DNA of 54,755 nt, from the NCBI GenBank assembly GCA_016872015.1, contig VHBK01000005.1:1-54755 (forward strand), given 5' to 3'. The first letter of the stretch is position 1. Every line of letters begins with the position of its first letter. Of this stretch, positions 1 through 10,433 are shown one piece after another. Position numbers and translations under genes: made by a program. The stretch comes from Nitrososphaerota archaeon. Its GTDB lineage: Archaea > Thermoproteota > Nitrososphaeria > Nitrososphaerales > Nitrosopumilaceae. The notes below the pieces were generated by a model. That model was not told where the DNA came from, made no database searches, and was given only the letters and a program-made list of their open reading frames with translations.

Positions 1-1
1 T

Positions 2-244
2 ATACTGAACTCAAACCCAAAATTGGTTATACATTTTGAGGTTGATTTTCCACACTCTCCGCTTATGGTAAAATCTTATTTCAAAATGAGGGACTATCAG
101 GATAACCTAGTTACAGAGTTAGAAAAACTTCAAACTGAAAATATGATAGAAATAATTCATAATGAAAAACTAAATTTCGCAATATCACCAGTTAATAGAT
201 TATCATGTATTGTGTGGAAACCAAAATCAGCCATAAGTAGTTAA
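2..244 (+). CDS. C-terminal part of a CDS truncated by the window edge; hypothetical
   Basis: Frame is open from base 2 to the stop at 242-244; no recognised motif. Confidence 0.4.
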   Translation: MLNSNPKLVIHFEVDFPHSPLMVKSYFKMRDYQDNLVTELEKLQTENMIEIIHNEKLNFAISPVNRLSCIVWKPKSAISS

Positions 245-263
245 TCCTCAGGATGATGTTAAG

Positions 264-1796
264 TTATTTTTCTTTCAATAATTTGATTTTTCTTATGTGA
301 TCATCTGCTAGAACCTCTAGTAGTGGATAGTTTTTCTCCAAAAACGTCTTCATCTTGAGTTCTGGTATTTCTACATCCATCAGATTGTTGCCATAGAAAA
401 ACTCAACAGCAAGCTTTGCCATAAAGTCAGCATAGTCAAATTTGGAGATGTTTTTTACCAACAATGTAATGTATTTGTCCAAACTATCTGGCTCTATCTT
501 TTGAGATAGTGACTTTCTAATTAATTCAGGAAGATCATTCAAACTCTTCAATGTATGAACTGATGGCAAGAGTGAATAATTCAAATCAACAAACGTAATG
601 ACTGGTTTTCCATAACATGCAGCTTCAAAACCTGCCGTCCCAGCAATGGTAATGAGTAATGAACAATTCTTGTAGATCTCCTCATTTGAAAACTTTGGGT
701 GCAGGAGAACTACGTTTGGTATATTCATGATTTCTTTGTATTCTGATATGCTCCTCCATGCTCTAGCAACTTGCGCAGGGTGTTCCTTAACATATAATTT
801 GAAATCAATTGGTAATGATTTTGCTATCCATTTTATTGCCTCAATTTGGTTTGTGTAAAATGGGGCTGCGATCAACAACGATCTTTCTATTTCGGTGTGA
901 AGTGGGAGATACACAAACGGCTCTGTGTGTTTCATCCTCGTCTCGAGATTCTTATTGATGAATGATCCTCTAAATTTTGTTTTTAGGTAGTCATTTAAAT
1001 AATAAAAAAATACCTTGAGTTTGGTTCTGCCATAGTATGTGTAATGTGTTTTGATATTTCTGGAATCGGAATGTAAGAAGAACTCAATGGCAGCTTTTAT
1101 TGAACTAGACATGCCTGATCCTGGTTTGAGAATTTTACTGTCAAGCTGCTTTAAGAGATCAAATTTATGCAAGTAATTCTGAAGATCGTCAAAGTTTCGA
1201 TTTTTACTATCTATGTTGTTCAGGTCCTCAACAAGATCCAGCTTTGCGGGTTCTTGTGCAATCATACAGTGCTGCCCTAAGGTGGAATAGGTAAGAACTT
1301 GAACCTTGACACCCGAATTTCTGCACATCTGATAAAATAACTCTTGGTGGTGAAGGCTGGATATCTTGGTGAAAAAGAAATCAGGTTTAATCTCTTCTAA
1401 AATCCTGTCGAAGAATCTACACTCATCCTCTAGTATGCCTAAGATTTCCTCAGAGGAAAATTTATGAAAGTTGTTATAGTAAAGAAAAATTCTTTCATTC
1501 TGGACTAATTTCCAAAGATCTACTTTGTACTTATTCTCAAATTGTGCTAAGTATTCTAAATCTGGTTTGTCGGATTTTTTTTTGATATTGTCGTGAAAAA
1601 ACCACATCTTGTGAAAGTTCACAATCTTCTGATTCTGAAAAAAGATTTTGGGCCTCTCTGTAACTTCAACAATCCCGTATAACTCACACTCGTATTTTTT
1701 CTGGAATGCATATGAGAGGCAATAATGTGTATAGTCGTTTCCAAGCCAAAAAATAATCTTGTCCTTCATCTGAATTACATGTTCGAAAATTATCAT
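264..1796 (-). CDS. Capsule/surface polysaccharide biosynthesis-like glycosyltransferase
   Basis: 510-aa ORF with KpsC/KpsS-like C-terminal motifs (YVKEHPAQ; LLITIAGTAGFEAACYGKPVITF). Confidence 0.6.
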   Translation of the reverse strand: MIIFEHVIQMKDKIIFWLGNDYTHYCLSYAFQKKYECELYGIVEVTERPKIFFQNQKIVNFHKMWFFHDNIKKKSDKPDLEYLAQFENKYKVDLWKLVQNERIFLYYNNFHKFSSEEILGILEDECRFFDRILEEIKPDFFFTKISSLHHQELFYQMCRNSGVKVQVLTYSTLGQHCMIAQEPAKLDLVEDLNNIDSKNRNFDDLQNYLHKFDLLKQLDSKILKPGSGMSSSIKAAIEFFLHSDSRNIKTHYTYYGRTKLKVFFYYLNDYLKTKFRGSFINKNLETRMKHTEPFVYLPLHTEIERSLLIAAPFYTNQIEAIKWIAKSLPIDFKLYVKEHPAQVARAWRSISEYKEIMNIPNVVLLHPKFSNEEIYKNCSLLITIAGTAGFEAACYGKPVITFVDLNYSLLPSVHTLKSLNDLPELIRKSLSQKIEPDSLDKYITLLVKNISKFDYADFMAKLAVEFFYGNNLMDVEIPELKMKTFLEKNYPLLEVLADDHIRKIKLLKEK

Positions 1797-2008
1797 TTAA
1801 ATCTTTAAGATGTTGTTGACAAAAATTAATCACAAATTAATTTCACAATTGACTGCGTAGTTTGCTATTATTTATTCAACATGCGGGTATTGTGAATCGT
1901 TTGTCGAATACTAGTTGGAAAATCTTTTCTTTTCATTAAACTGTAAAACAGAAGCATCTAGGATTTTAATTATTACAAATTAATATAGCTGAGAAATATT
2001 TTTTCAAT

Positions 2009-3064
2009 ATGGAGTACAGCTTCAAAAATAAAATTGAAATTGATGGTACTGCCATAGGCCACGAACACCCTTGTTACATAATCGCAGAAATTGGAATAAA
2101 TCACAATGGTGATCTTCATGTAGCAAAACAACTCATAGATGTAGCCGCTGATGCTGGTGCAAACGCGGTAAAATTTCAAAAACGTAATTTGGAAAGTATA
2201 TACCAAAAAGAGATACTAGAAAATCCAACACTGGACAGTCAAGGCACTGAAATTCTGATTGATGTATTAAACGAGGTGGAATTCAATGAAGATGACTTTC
2301 AAGATATAGTGACATACTGTAGAGAAAAGAAGATCACATTTCTTTGTACTCCTTGGGATATTACTAGTGTTGATTTCTTGGAAAGACTTAACGTACCTGC
2401 CTACAAGATTGCGTCGGCTGATATGACAAACTTTCCATTACTTCGTTACATCTCAAAAACAAAAAAACCAATGATAATCTCTACGGGAATGTCAGATATG
2501 GACGAAATTGAAAGGACTGTGAACTTTGTAAAAAAGGAAAACGTTCCTTTTCTGTTATTGCATTGTAATAGCACGTACCCCTCTCCAGTCGAATTGTTGA
2601 ATCTGAATCTGATTCCCGTCTTAAGACAAAAATTTGATGTTCCAATAGGCTACAGCGGTCATGAATCTGCCATAGTTCCTTCGGTTGTAGCTGCAAACAT
2701 GGGTGCAGTAGTAATAGAACGACACATCACACTGGATAAAACAATGACTGGTTTGGATCAGGCGGCTTCCTTGGAACCGCAAGAACTAAAGACCCTAATC
2801 CAGTACATTCGTGAATCTGAAAAAGCAAAAGGCATTCCAATTAAAAAGATGACTAGAGGAGAAATATTACAAAGAGAGGTTTTGGGAAAAAGCATTGTGT
2901 GTTCTTCTGATATTAAAGAAGGCGAAATCTTTTCAGAAAATAATGTGGAAGTTAAAACCCCAGCAAGAGGATTATCACCGCAATATTACTATGAATTAAT
3001 TGGAAAAAAAGCCAAACGAGTGATAAAAAGAGGGGAGTATATCCAATTGGACGATCTTTTATGA
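2009..3064 (+). CDS. neuB: NeuB-family nonulosonic acid (sialic/legionaminic/pseudaminic) synthase with C-terminal SAF domain
   Basis: IAEIGINHNGD, KFQKR, TPWD, IISTGMSDMDEI, HCNSTYPSP, GYSGHE motifs and SAF tail. Confidence 0.9.
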   Translation: MEYSFKNKIEIDGTAIGHEHPCYIIAEIGINHNGDLHVAKQLIDVAADAGANAVKFQKRNLESIYQKEILENPTLDSQGTEILIDVLNEVEFNEDDFQDIVTYCREKKITFLCTPWDITSVDFLERLNVPAYKIASADMTNFPLLRYISKTKKPMIISTGMSDMDEIERTVNFVKKENVPFLLLHCNSTYPSPVELLNLNLIPVLRQKFDVPIGYSGHESAIVPSVVAANMGAVVIERHITLDKTMTGLDQAASLEPQELKTLIQYIRESEKAKGIPIKKMTRGEILQREVLGKSIVCSSDIKEGEIFSENNVEVKTPARGLSPQYYYELIGKKAKRVIKRGEYIQLDDLL

Positions 3065-3882
3065 TTCTTGGGATGAAAGTAAGGAAGAAGGATCTAAATG
3101 ATATGCTTAAGTTTAACCCTAAAATACTTGAATTCCATTTTTCAGACAGTGATCTGAATCTTGAACTAGATAAAGATTTTAATCAAAAGCTAATTGTTCA
3201 TTGTTTTGAATATTTTGAAAGAAAGTTACTTGATATTGTTAGTCTGAAGGAAACTAATCAAGTCCATTCTAAAGAAAAGTCATTGGAATTAATACAAAAA
3301 GCAATTGATAAAACTATCTCACTTAACGATCATTTTCAAGGTGAACCTACTTTGATAGTTCATCCCGGGGGATACTCACTACACGAGTCTCCAAAATCTG
3401 ATGTTGATACGATGAAAGGCCTTGTAGTTGACTCCGTACGAAAACTGGATCTCAAAAATGTCGATTTTCTTCTGGAAAACATGCCGCCATATGCGTGGTT
3501 CTTTGGCGGACGTTGGAATAGCAATGTATTCCTTAGTGCAGATGATATGCTGACATACTGTAAGGAAACAGGCATGAATGTTTGTTATGATTTGTGTCAT
3601 TCTCATCTTTACTGTAACAAGAACCATCTGTCGGTCACCGATGAGCTGTTGAAAATTGAAAAACATGTACAGCATTTTCACTTATCCGACGCCGGTGGCG
3701 AAGACGGGGAAGGATTACAGTTTGGAGAGGGTGACATGCCATTTGAGAATGTAATCCCAATTCTTAATAAGCACCATGAAAAAAGCTTTGCAATAGAAGT
3801 CTGGAAAGGCCATGAACAGGGCGGAAAAGGTTTCGAAGAATTTTTAGATAAGGTGACTAAAGCAGGATTACTTATATCATGA
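3061..3882 (+). CDS. TIM-barrel sugar phosphate isomerase/epimerase (AP endonuclease 2-like fold)
   Basis: HPGGYS, LLENMPP, CYDLCHSHLY, FHLSDAGGEDGEGLQFGEGD motifs; ATGA overlaps with both neighbours. Confidence 0.7.
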   Translation: MILGMKVRKKDLNDMLKFNPKILEFHFSDSDLNLELDKDFNQKLIVHCFEYFERKLLDIVSLKETNQVHSKEKSLELIQKAIDKTISLNDHFQGEPTLIVHPGGYSLHESPKSDVDTMKGLVVDSVRKLDLKNVDFLLENMPPYAWFFGGRWNSNVFLSADDMLTYCKETGMNVCYDLCHSHLYCNKNHLSVTDELLKIEKHVQHFHLSDAGGEDGEGLQFGEGDMPFENVIPILNKHHEKSFAIEVWKGHEQGGKGFEEFLDKVTKAGLLIS

Positions 3883-4871
3883 AAAATGCTTTGATAATTG
3901 GAGTCACTGGTCAGGACGGATCTTATCTGGCAGACTTTCTTCTTAAAAAAAAATACAACGTATTTGGTACATTTAGAAGAACCAGTCACAAATGTTTTGA
4001 ACGAATTGAAGAAATGGGTAACTACGATAAAATTACGAGAATAAAGGCCGACCTTGCCGATTATTCATCAATCCAATCTGCCATCCGTCAATCTCAACCG
4101 GATGAAATCTACAATTTAGCTGCCCAGTCGTTTGTTGGAGTATCATTCCAACAACCAATCTTGACTGCAGACATAACTGGACTGGGTACATTACGCGTTT
4201 TAGATGCGGTGAAAGAAAACATTCCTGACGCAAAGTTCTATCAAGCCTCATCAAGCGAGATGTACGGGAATTATCTTGGCATTAAAAACGAAGACTCTTA
4301 TTTTAAACCTCGAAGTCCATATGGCGTAGCAAAAGTCTTTGCCCATCATATGACAAATCACTACAGAGAAGCTTACAACATATTTGCCTGCTGCGGCATT
4401 CTGTTTAATCACGAATCCCCTTTGCGTGGAATTGAGTTTGTCACAAGAAGAATAACTTGGAATCTTGCCCGAATAAAGTTTAAACAAATAAAAAAATTCA
4501 CACTTGGCAATGTTTCTGCTCGGAGAGACTGGGGGTTTGCTGGTGATTACGTCGAAGCCATGTGGTTAATGTTACAACAAAACAAGCCTGATGATTATGT
4601 GATTGCAACAGGAGAATCCCATTCCGTTGAAGAATTCCTTACATTAGCTACCGAATATGCCGGACTGGGCGATTGGCACGATGTTGTTGAAATCGATAAG
4701 TCAATTATGAGGCCCACTGACATCGATGAACTGATTGGAGATTCCTCGAAAGCACAAAAACAATTAGGCTGGAAACCAAAAATGACCTTTAAGCAACTAG
4801 TCAAAACTATGGTGGAACACGACATGAGCTACTTTAAAGCTGGCATGGATCAGTTTCATCTTCACAATTAA
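3879..4871 (+). CDS. gmd: GDP-mannose 4,6-dehydratase-like extended SDR
   Basis: GVTGQDGSYLADFLL, YNLAAQSFVGVSF, SSSEMYG, RSPYGVAK, NHESPLRG, FVTRRIT motifs. Confidence 0.85.
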   Translation: MKNALIIGVTGQDGSYLADFLLKKKYNVFGTFRRTSHKCFERIEEMGNYDKITRIKADLADYSSIQSAIRQSQPDEIYNLAAQSFVGVSFQQPILTADITGLGTLRVLDAVKENIPDAKFYQASSSEMYGNYLGIKNEDSYFKPRSPYGVAKVFAHHMTNHYREAYNIFACCGILFNHESPLRGIEFVTRRITWNLARIKFKQIKKFTLGNVSARRDWGFAGDYVEAMWLMLQQNKPDDYVIATGESHSVEEFLTLATEYAGLGDWHDVVEIDKSIMRPTDIDELIGDSSKAQKQLGWKPKMTFKQLVKTMVEHDMSYFKAGMDQFHLHN

Positions 4872-4879
4872 TCTAATTC

Positions 4880-5557
4880 TCATAGTATCTTCTTCATGAT
4901 ATGTTCAGCTTTTACAAGATCTTCCTTGGTGTCTATGTCGACTGACAATTCTGATGGCATTTCATAGATGCCTATCTTTCCAGAAATTCGACATTTACTT
5001 TTCTTGAATGCTTCGTATTTTGTAATGTAAATTGCACCATTTTCAATAAATTGGTTGTTGAATTGCTGCCGGTTTGGCCTTTTTTTTGGGTTATAGTTGA
5101 TTGGTGTGATTTCATTGTTTCTTTTTTTCCAAATAAAATAGTGTGAACTGTATGCGCTTAACATTGAATCATATTTGTATCTCAAAAATAGTGATATCGC
5201 TTCATCAATATGTCTAACAGTTCTTAGCGGCGATGTGTTCTGAAGTAATACAACTAGATCTGGAGTATACCTCTCCTTTCTCTTGAGATGTTTTAGACAG
5301 TGTACTATCGCTGATTCAATTGACGCTGAATCAGTTGATAGAGCTTTTGGTCTTTTAATCACCTCTGCTCCTTTCTCTATTGCTCTTTTGAGTATCTTGT
5401 CATCATCGGTTGAAACTATTGTCTTGTTAATCCATTTTGAATTTAATGAAGCCTCAATAGAATAATCAAGTAGATGTTTTCCGTTTATTATTTTTAGATT
5501 TTTCAGAGGTATTCCTTTGGACCCGCCTCTTGCAGGAATAATCGAAAGTATTTTCAC
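4880..5557 (-). CDS. neuA: CMP-nonulosonic acid cytidylyltransferase (NeuA-like)
   Basis: IIPARGGSKGIPLKNLK, LQNTSPLRTVRHIDEAI, ENGAIYIT motifs. Confidence 0.88.
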   Translation of the reverse strand: MKILSIIPARGGSKGIPLKNLKIINGKHLLDYSIEASLNSKWINKTIVSTDDDKILKRAIEKGAEVIKRPKALSTDSASIESAIVHCLKHLKRKERYTPDLVVLLQNTSPLRTVRHIDEAISLFLRYKYDSMLSAYSSHYFIWKKRNNEITPINYNPKKRPNRQQFNNQFIENGAIYITKYEAFKKSKCRISGKIGIYEMPSELSVDIDTKEDLVKAEHIMKKIL

Positions 5558-5611
5558 ATCAATAATTAAAACAAAACATAGTTATCAACTTGCCTGATTT
5601 CTTCTAATTTG

Positions 5612-7255
5612 TTAGAAGAGTCCTTTTGCAGCTTCAGCAATGTCATCTTCAATTTTACCTGATGCTTTTGACCAATATGTTTTGACAAATTCATCGCTTA
5701 GCTTTGCGCGTAACTCTGAATCTGTTTCTGCTTCCTTAATCTCAGGCCAACGGTTTTTTGGAAACTTGATATACATTGCAAAAACATCACGCAGTCTTGT
5801 TATGTCTTTCTTGTCCCATTGCGGCATACTCAATAGACTCTCGCCAGAATTGCTGACTGCACATATTGTATCTGGATGTAAATATCCTTTTCTTACTGCA
5901 TATTCATGTAGTTCGGTGCCATGGAATGGAACAAATATTGAACAACTGGTATTATCAGAATTAAATTGTCGATTTAGCTCAATAGTATCAAAAGCCAGCT
6001 CTCTTGTCTCATCTGGAAATCCTATTATGTTATTTACACTAAACACAATTCCGAGTTTTTCGACTATTTTTATTTTCTTAATGGCATCTTCGTTTGTATA
6101 GTCTCGTTTAACAACATCTCTGCGAAATTTCTCATTACCATGCTCCATACCAAAAGTGATTCGATCTAAACCAACGTCTTTTAGTTGCCTGAATTTTCCT
6201 TCTTCTATGGTTTCAATTCTAGTTTGGCACCAAAATGGTAATTTTATGTGCGAATACATTTTGATAAATTCGTCGAATTCCTTATCCGTCCAAGCTAGAA
6301 AAGTATCTGCCCAAAAATAGATGTATTCTACATTGTGTTTTTTTATGTGATTTTCAATTTCTGTTTTTACTAACTCCATATTCTTTTTTCGGAAAAATGA
6401 TAGTCCCTTTGAAAAATCTCCTCCACCGTATAGTCTATTTTGAGCAGGAGAATTACAAAATGCACAAGTATATGGACAACCACGATGTGTTTCAACAGGT
6501 AACAAACGGCGAATTTTTCCACCCATTGGACGGTAGAATCTCTTCTCACCAAATAATCCTACATCTGTTACTGGTGGTAATTCGTTGATATCTACAGGCC
6601 TCGATACGCTGTTTTTCTTTATCGTTCCGTCTTTTTGTCGTATCCATAAATTTGTAGTATTGGAGTAATTCTCACCATTAGATATACAATTGGCCAAGTC
6701 AATGATCGTATTTTCACCTTCACCTACACATAACATGTCAACATTCGGATATTTCATGACAAGATCTGGAGCAAATGTAGGGAATACGCCTCCAAAAATA
6801 TTTTTAATTCCGCAATCTCGTGTCTGATCTATCAACTTCATGCCGCGCAAGAATGTTGTTTCTGTGCATGATACCGCTATTATGTCTGGTTCAAAATCAT
6901 TAATTGCTGCATAAAAATCAGCAACAGCAGATCTGGTGGTTTTCTTAAAATGTAAGTCGTCATCGTCCATGTCTAAAACAGGTCTGTGGGTTAGAGCCTT
7001 CTGATTCACAATATCGGAATCTTCAATTGCTAACTCGTCATCAAATTTGTAAAATGTAGTATCAAATAATCCTGTCTGATGTCCCTCATTTTTTAAAATC
7101 TGTGATAGTGTAGCTATTGATGGAGGAACTGTACTCATGCCTCGTTCATTTGGATATAGAAATAATATGCGAGCATCTCGTGTATTCGGTTTTCTTATTA
7201 CTTTAGATGTTAAGAAAGGATTCTCAACTTCGGCCAATTGAAGTTTGGGTGCCAC
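5612..7255 (-). CDS. B12-binding-domain radical SAM protein
   Basis: HRGCPYTCAFCNSP (CxxxCxxC) preceded by a cobalamin-binding-like domain (LLYPNERGMSTVPPSIATL...). Confidence 0.85.
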   Translation of the reverse strand: MAPKLQLAEVENPFLTSKVIRKPNTRDARILFLYPNERGMSTVPPSIATLSQILKNEGHQTGLFDTTFYKFDDELAIEDSDIVNQKALTHRPVLDMDDDDLHFKKTTRSAVADFYAAINDFEPDIIAVSCTETTFLRGMKLIDQTRDCGIKNIFGGVFPTFAPDLVMKYPNVDMLCVGEGENTIIDLANCISNGENYSNTTNLWIRQKDGTIKKNSVSRPVDINELPPVTDVGLFGEKRFYRPMGGKIRRLLPVETHRGCPYTCAFCNSPAQNRLYGGGDFSKGLSFFRKKNMELVKTEIENHIKKHNVEYIYFWADTFLAWTDKEFDEFIKMYSHIKLPFWCQTRIETIEEGKFRQLKDVGLDRITFGMEHGNEKFRRDVVKRDYTNEDAIKKIKIVEKLGIVFSVNNIIGFPDETRELAFDTIELNRQFNSDNTSCSIFVPFHGTELHEYAVRKGYLHPDTICAVSNSGESLLSMPQWDKKDITRLRDVFAMYIKFPKNRWPEIKEAETDSELRAKLSDEFVKTYWSKASGKIEDDIAEAAKGLF

Positions 7256-7359
7256 AATAAAAGTTATTTTTTCATATTTATATACATAACAGATAATTTA
7301 TTCAACAAATTAGGAACAATCTTTCATATTGCTAACATTTTAATTTATTTATCGTATTA

Positions 7360-8229
7360 CTAATTAAAATCGGGCCAAGGAAGCTTTCTACCCAATAAAT
7401 CTTCCAAATCCTTAACATCTTGCTGAAAGATTTTCTTAAGACGTTCTCTTTGATATTTATTCATACTGGGTTTTTGAGATTCCTTGACAAAGAATCTCTC
7501 ACCTACTTTCTGTCTTGGTACGGTAGGAATTGTTTTTTGGACTATTTTTCTAAAAACAGAATTTTCTAATAGGCTTTTTGTTATGCTATTTCTGGGTTCC
7601 CGGAATGCACCCTTTGGCTGTTCACTGAATATGGTTGATTCATTAATATCTAGAAATTTCAGAATAGAGTTAATTGTTGGAATTATGTTTTTTATGTATT
7701 CTTCAAATATGACAATCTTAATTCTATCTTCTGGAAAAATCTTCTGAAATCTTTTAATGTGCTTTGTATAAAAACCCGCAATTAGGAGATTGTCTATGTG
7801 GAACTCATCTCTCTCAATTTGCTTTTCATCGACATCTAATATTTCGTCAAAACTACGAGACGCATTAAACTTCATAAATTTCAGAGAGTAATATTGCGAA
7901 TCAGTTATCTCAATTGGGTTGCGTAATGAAATAATTATCCTTGAATTCGGAAATTGGGTTCTAATGTCCTCTGCCGCATGTGGGCAATATAGATAAACCG
8001 GACTTGATTCTCCTGCGGCCTTATGATTTGTCGCCTTTTTGTACAGATCTAGGTATTTTTTTTTATCACTTATTATTTCTCTCTGATAATTTTCGGGTAT
8101 ATCCAATCTTGCAAAATAGTATGGTTCAAGATTTTCTGGCATAAACACCTGTGGGTGTTGCTTGAGATAGTAAGACATGTTGGTGGTGGCACTTTTTGGT
8201 GCACCAACAATAAAAAAATTGGGTTCCAA
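7360..8229 (-). CDS. PAPS-dependent sulfotransferase family protein
   Basis: N-terminal FFIVGAPKSATTNMSYYLKQHPQVFMP (5'-PSB loop) and RIIISLRNPIE (3'-PB region). Confidence 0.85.
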   Translation of the reverse strand: MEPNFFIVGAPKSATTNMSYYLKQHPQVFMPENLEPYYFARLDIPENYQREIISDKKKYLDLYKKATNHKAAGESSPVYLYCPHAAEDIRTQFPNSRIIISLRNPIEITDSQYYSLKFMKFNASRSFDEILDVDEKQIERDEFHIDNLLIAGFYTKHIKRFQKIFPEDRIKIVIFEEYIKNIIPTINSILKFLDINESTIFSEQPKGAFREPRNSITKSLLENSVFRKIVQKTIPTVPRQKVGERFFVKESQKPSMNKYQRERLKKIFQQDVKDLEDLLGRKLPWPDFN

Positions 8230-8244
8230 TTTGCTCTCTGATTA

Positions 8245-9123
8245 TTATTTGTGTTCTCTTATGACACTTATTATTGAATATAATATGATTGCAGTGATTA
8301 ACAATACAATTCCAACAATCACTCCTGCTATCCCAATCAATGCTATGTTTGTGATCAGCTCTCTCTCATTAACGAATACTTGTATTGCCCATATGCTAAA
8401 AGCTAGTCCTATAGTAAGAAGAATAATCCCCGGTATTCCATAAAATGGAAGTGGGCGTTCAATTGAAACATATTTCAGAGTACTTATAATCACAGATGAT
8501 CCGTGCGATATCGCATTATGGGTAGATGTTTCACCGTCATATCTGATGGTTATTGGAACTTCGGCAATTCGAAATTTGCTCTTTGCAGATTTAATCAAAA
8601 TTTCTGTAGATACGCCCATTCCATGCTCAGAGGGAATGATACTTTCTAGCACTTTTTTATTGTATGCTCTGAATCCACTTTGTGCATCTGTGATTTTTGA
8701 TCCTGTGGTAACATTAGTGAGACCAGTTATTGTTTTAATCCCGATTTTTCTATATCGTGGAACCATACTGTCATCGCCCATGAACCTCGAACCGATAGCA
8801 ATATCCGCTTCATCTCTGATCACTGGTTCTAATACAGCTTTGATATCCTCAAATCTATGTTGTCCATCTGCATCAAAAGTCACTAATGCATCGACTCCAA
8901 TCTCTCGCGCTTTAGAAAACAAACTCGAAATGGCTGCCCCGTAACCCATATTTTTTTGATGTACTATCGTGATCGCTCCTAATTCACTAGCAATCTTACT
9001 TGTAAGATCAGTAGAACCATCGTCACACACTATGACGTTTTTTGTAAGCTCTTTTAATTTGATTATTATTGATCCAATGTTCTTTTCCTCGTTGAAAGCA
9101 GGAAGACCTATTGCAAAATTCAA
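8245..9123 (-). CDS. Family 2 glycosyltransferase (DPM1-like) with two C-terminal TM helices
   Basis: GLPAFNEEKNIGSII, VCDDGSTDLT, TFDADGQH motifs and hydrophobic C-terminus. Confidence 0.88.
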   Translation of the reverse strand: MNFAIGLPAFNEEKNIGSIIIKLKELTKNVIVCDDGSTDLTSKIASELGAITIVHQKNMGYGAAISSLFSKAREIGVDALVTFDADGQHRFEDIKAVLEPVIRDEADIAIGSRFMGDDSMVPRYRKIGIKTITGLTNVTTGSKITDAQSGFRAYNKKVLESIIPSEHGMGVSTEILIKSAKSKFRIAEVPITIRYDGETSTHNAISHGSSVIISTLKYVSIERPLPFYGIPGIILLTIGLAFSIWAIQVFVNERELITNIALIGIAGVIVGIVLLITAIILYSIISVIREHK

Positions 9124-9347
9124 TTACATAGAATTTTTATTAATACAATGTTAAAAATGATTGTAATAAAATTATTTTCTTTTAAATATTGTTGTAGAGA
9201 TTTTTAAACACACTTCCACCAAGACTGGCATCGCAAAATCATTAAATTAAATACGAAAATCAAATACGTAGATCTTTCTATATCTTAACTGAAAGACAAC
9301 ATCAACTATACGTCATAATTGATATCTACAAAAATTAACAATCAGAT

Positions 9348-10361
9348 TTATCTCATTTTATTTTTTATAAAATCAATTGCAGTAACTGGCGTGGGATCAA
9401 TTTTTGACATCACAGCAAGATAAATTGTTGCGTAATCTAACAAATAAATCAAATTGACTAGCTTTGTCAAGATACTTCCTCCAACTGAAGAAATCTCTTT
9501 GTATTCTATGTTTTTTTGCTCAAAATATTCTTTGATTATGTTCCATCGTTCTTTTGTTTTTATGTAGTCATCATGACCTCTAATCAAAACTGGTTTAACA
9601 TTTGATCTTTTTTCCCATGCAACAATTCCATTGTGACATACTTCTATTACATCTTCAATCATTGCATGCATTTTTGCATTTTCTTGTAAGGAGTTTTTGA
9701 ATCTAACTGCAGCTGCTTGCAGCCCCCATGGATAATAAATAACTGGAATATCCGTGAGATAGTTTGCCAAGTCTATTGAAGGATTATCTGGAGAAATATT
9801 ATGTGATGCAATTTCTTTTTGTAGGTTTTCTAAATTATTAATTGATTCGATAACGTCTTCTTTTTTTATTGGTATGATATGTGCTAAAACCTTCAACATT
9901 GAAAATAGAAATGATGGAAATGATGATCGTGGAGAAAGATATGTTGGAATACTCCTATGTTCTATCCCATTCTTAAAACAATAATCTCTCATCTTACCAC
10001 CGTTTGAGAATGCGATCAATTTGCAATTAGATTTTTTAGCTAGATCTAGTACTGTTAAAGTCTCAACAGTATTCCCAGACACACTGGATGTAATGACTAA
10101 TGTTTCAGAATTAACTGTCTTCGGTAAATGATAACCTTTAACAATACTTACATGTATGTTGGTTTTTGATAAGATTGCTGAAAATATATCATGCAATGCA
10201 CCTGATCCGCCCATTCCAGCAAAAACAATATGATTAATATTTTCAAAATTGATTTGTTCATAATTTGTATTGTAACTTTTTTTTGCAATTTCAGGCCAAT
10301 CGTCATAAACCTTGTGCATACCGTGAGGATCAAATCTGTTTAAAATTGAATAGTCTAACAA
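9348..10361 (-). CDS. SIS-domain phosphosugar isomerase (bifunctional phosphoglucose/phosphomannose isomerase-like)
   Basis: VFAGMGGSGALHDI and TSSVSGNTVETL SIS motifs. Confidence 0.75.
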   Translation of the reverse strand: MLDYSILNRFDPHGMHKVYDDWPEIAKKSYNTNYEQINFENINHIVFAGMGGSGALHDIFSAILSKTNIHVSIVKGYHLPKTVNSETLVITSSVSGNTVETLTVLDLAKKSNCKLIAFSNGGKMRDYCFKNGIEHRSIPTYLSPRSSFPSFLFSMLKVLAHIIPIKKEDVIESINNLENLQKEIASHNISPDNPSIDLANYLTDIPVIYYPWGLQAAAVRFKNSLQENAKMHAMIEDVIEVCHNGIVAWEKRSNVKPVLIRGHDDYIKTKERWNIIKEYFEQKNIEYKEISSVGGSILTKLVNLIYLLDYATIYLAVMSKIDPTPVTAIDFIKNKMR

Positions 10362-10433
10362 CCAATTTTCGAATAATATCTCAAGATATAACGGTTAACA
10401 AGTTTATTTTAAATAACGAAAAAATCTCGTTTA

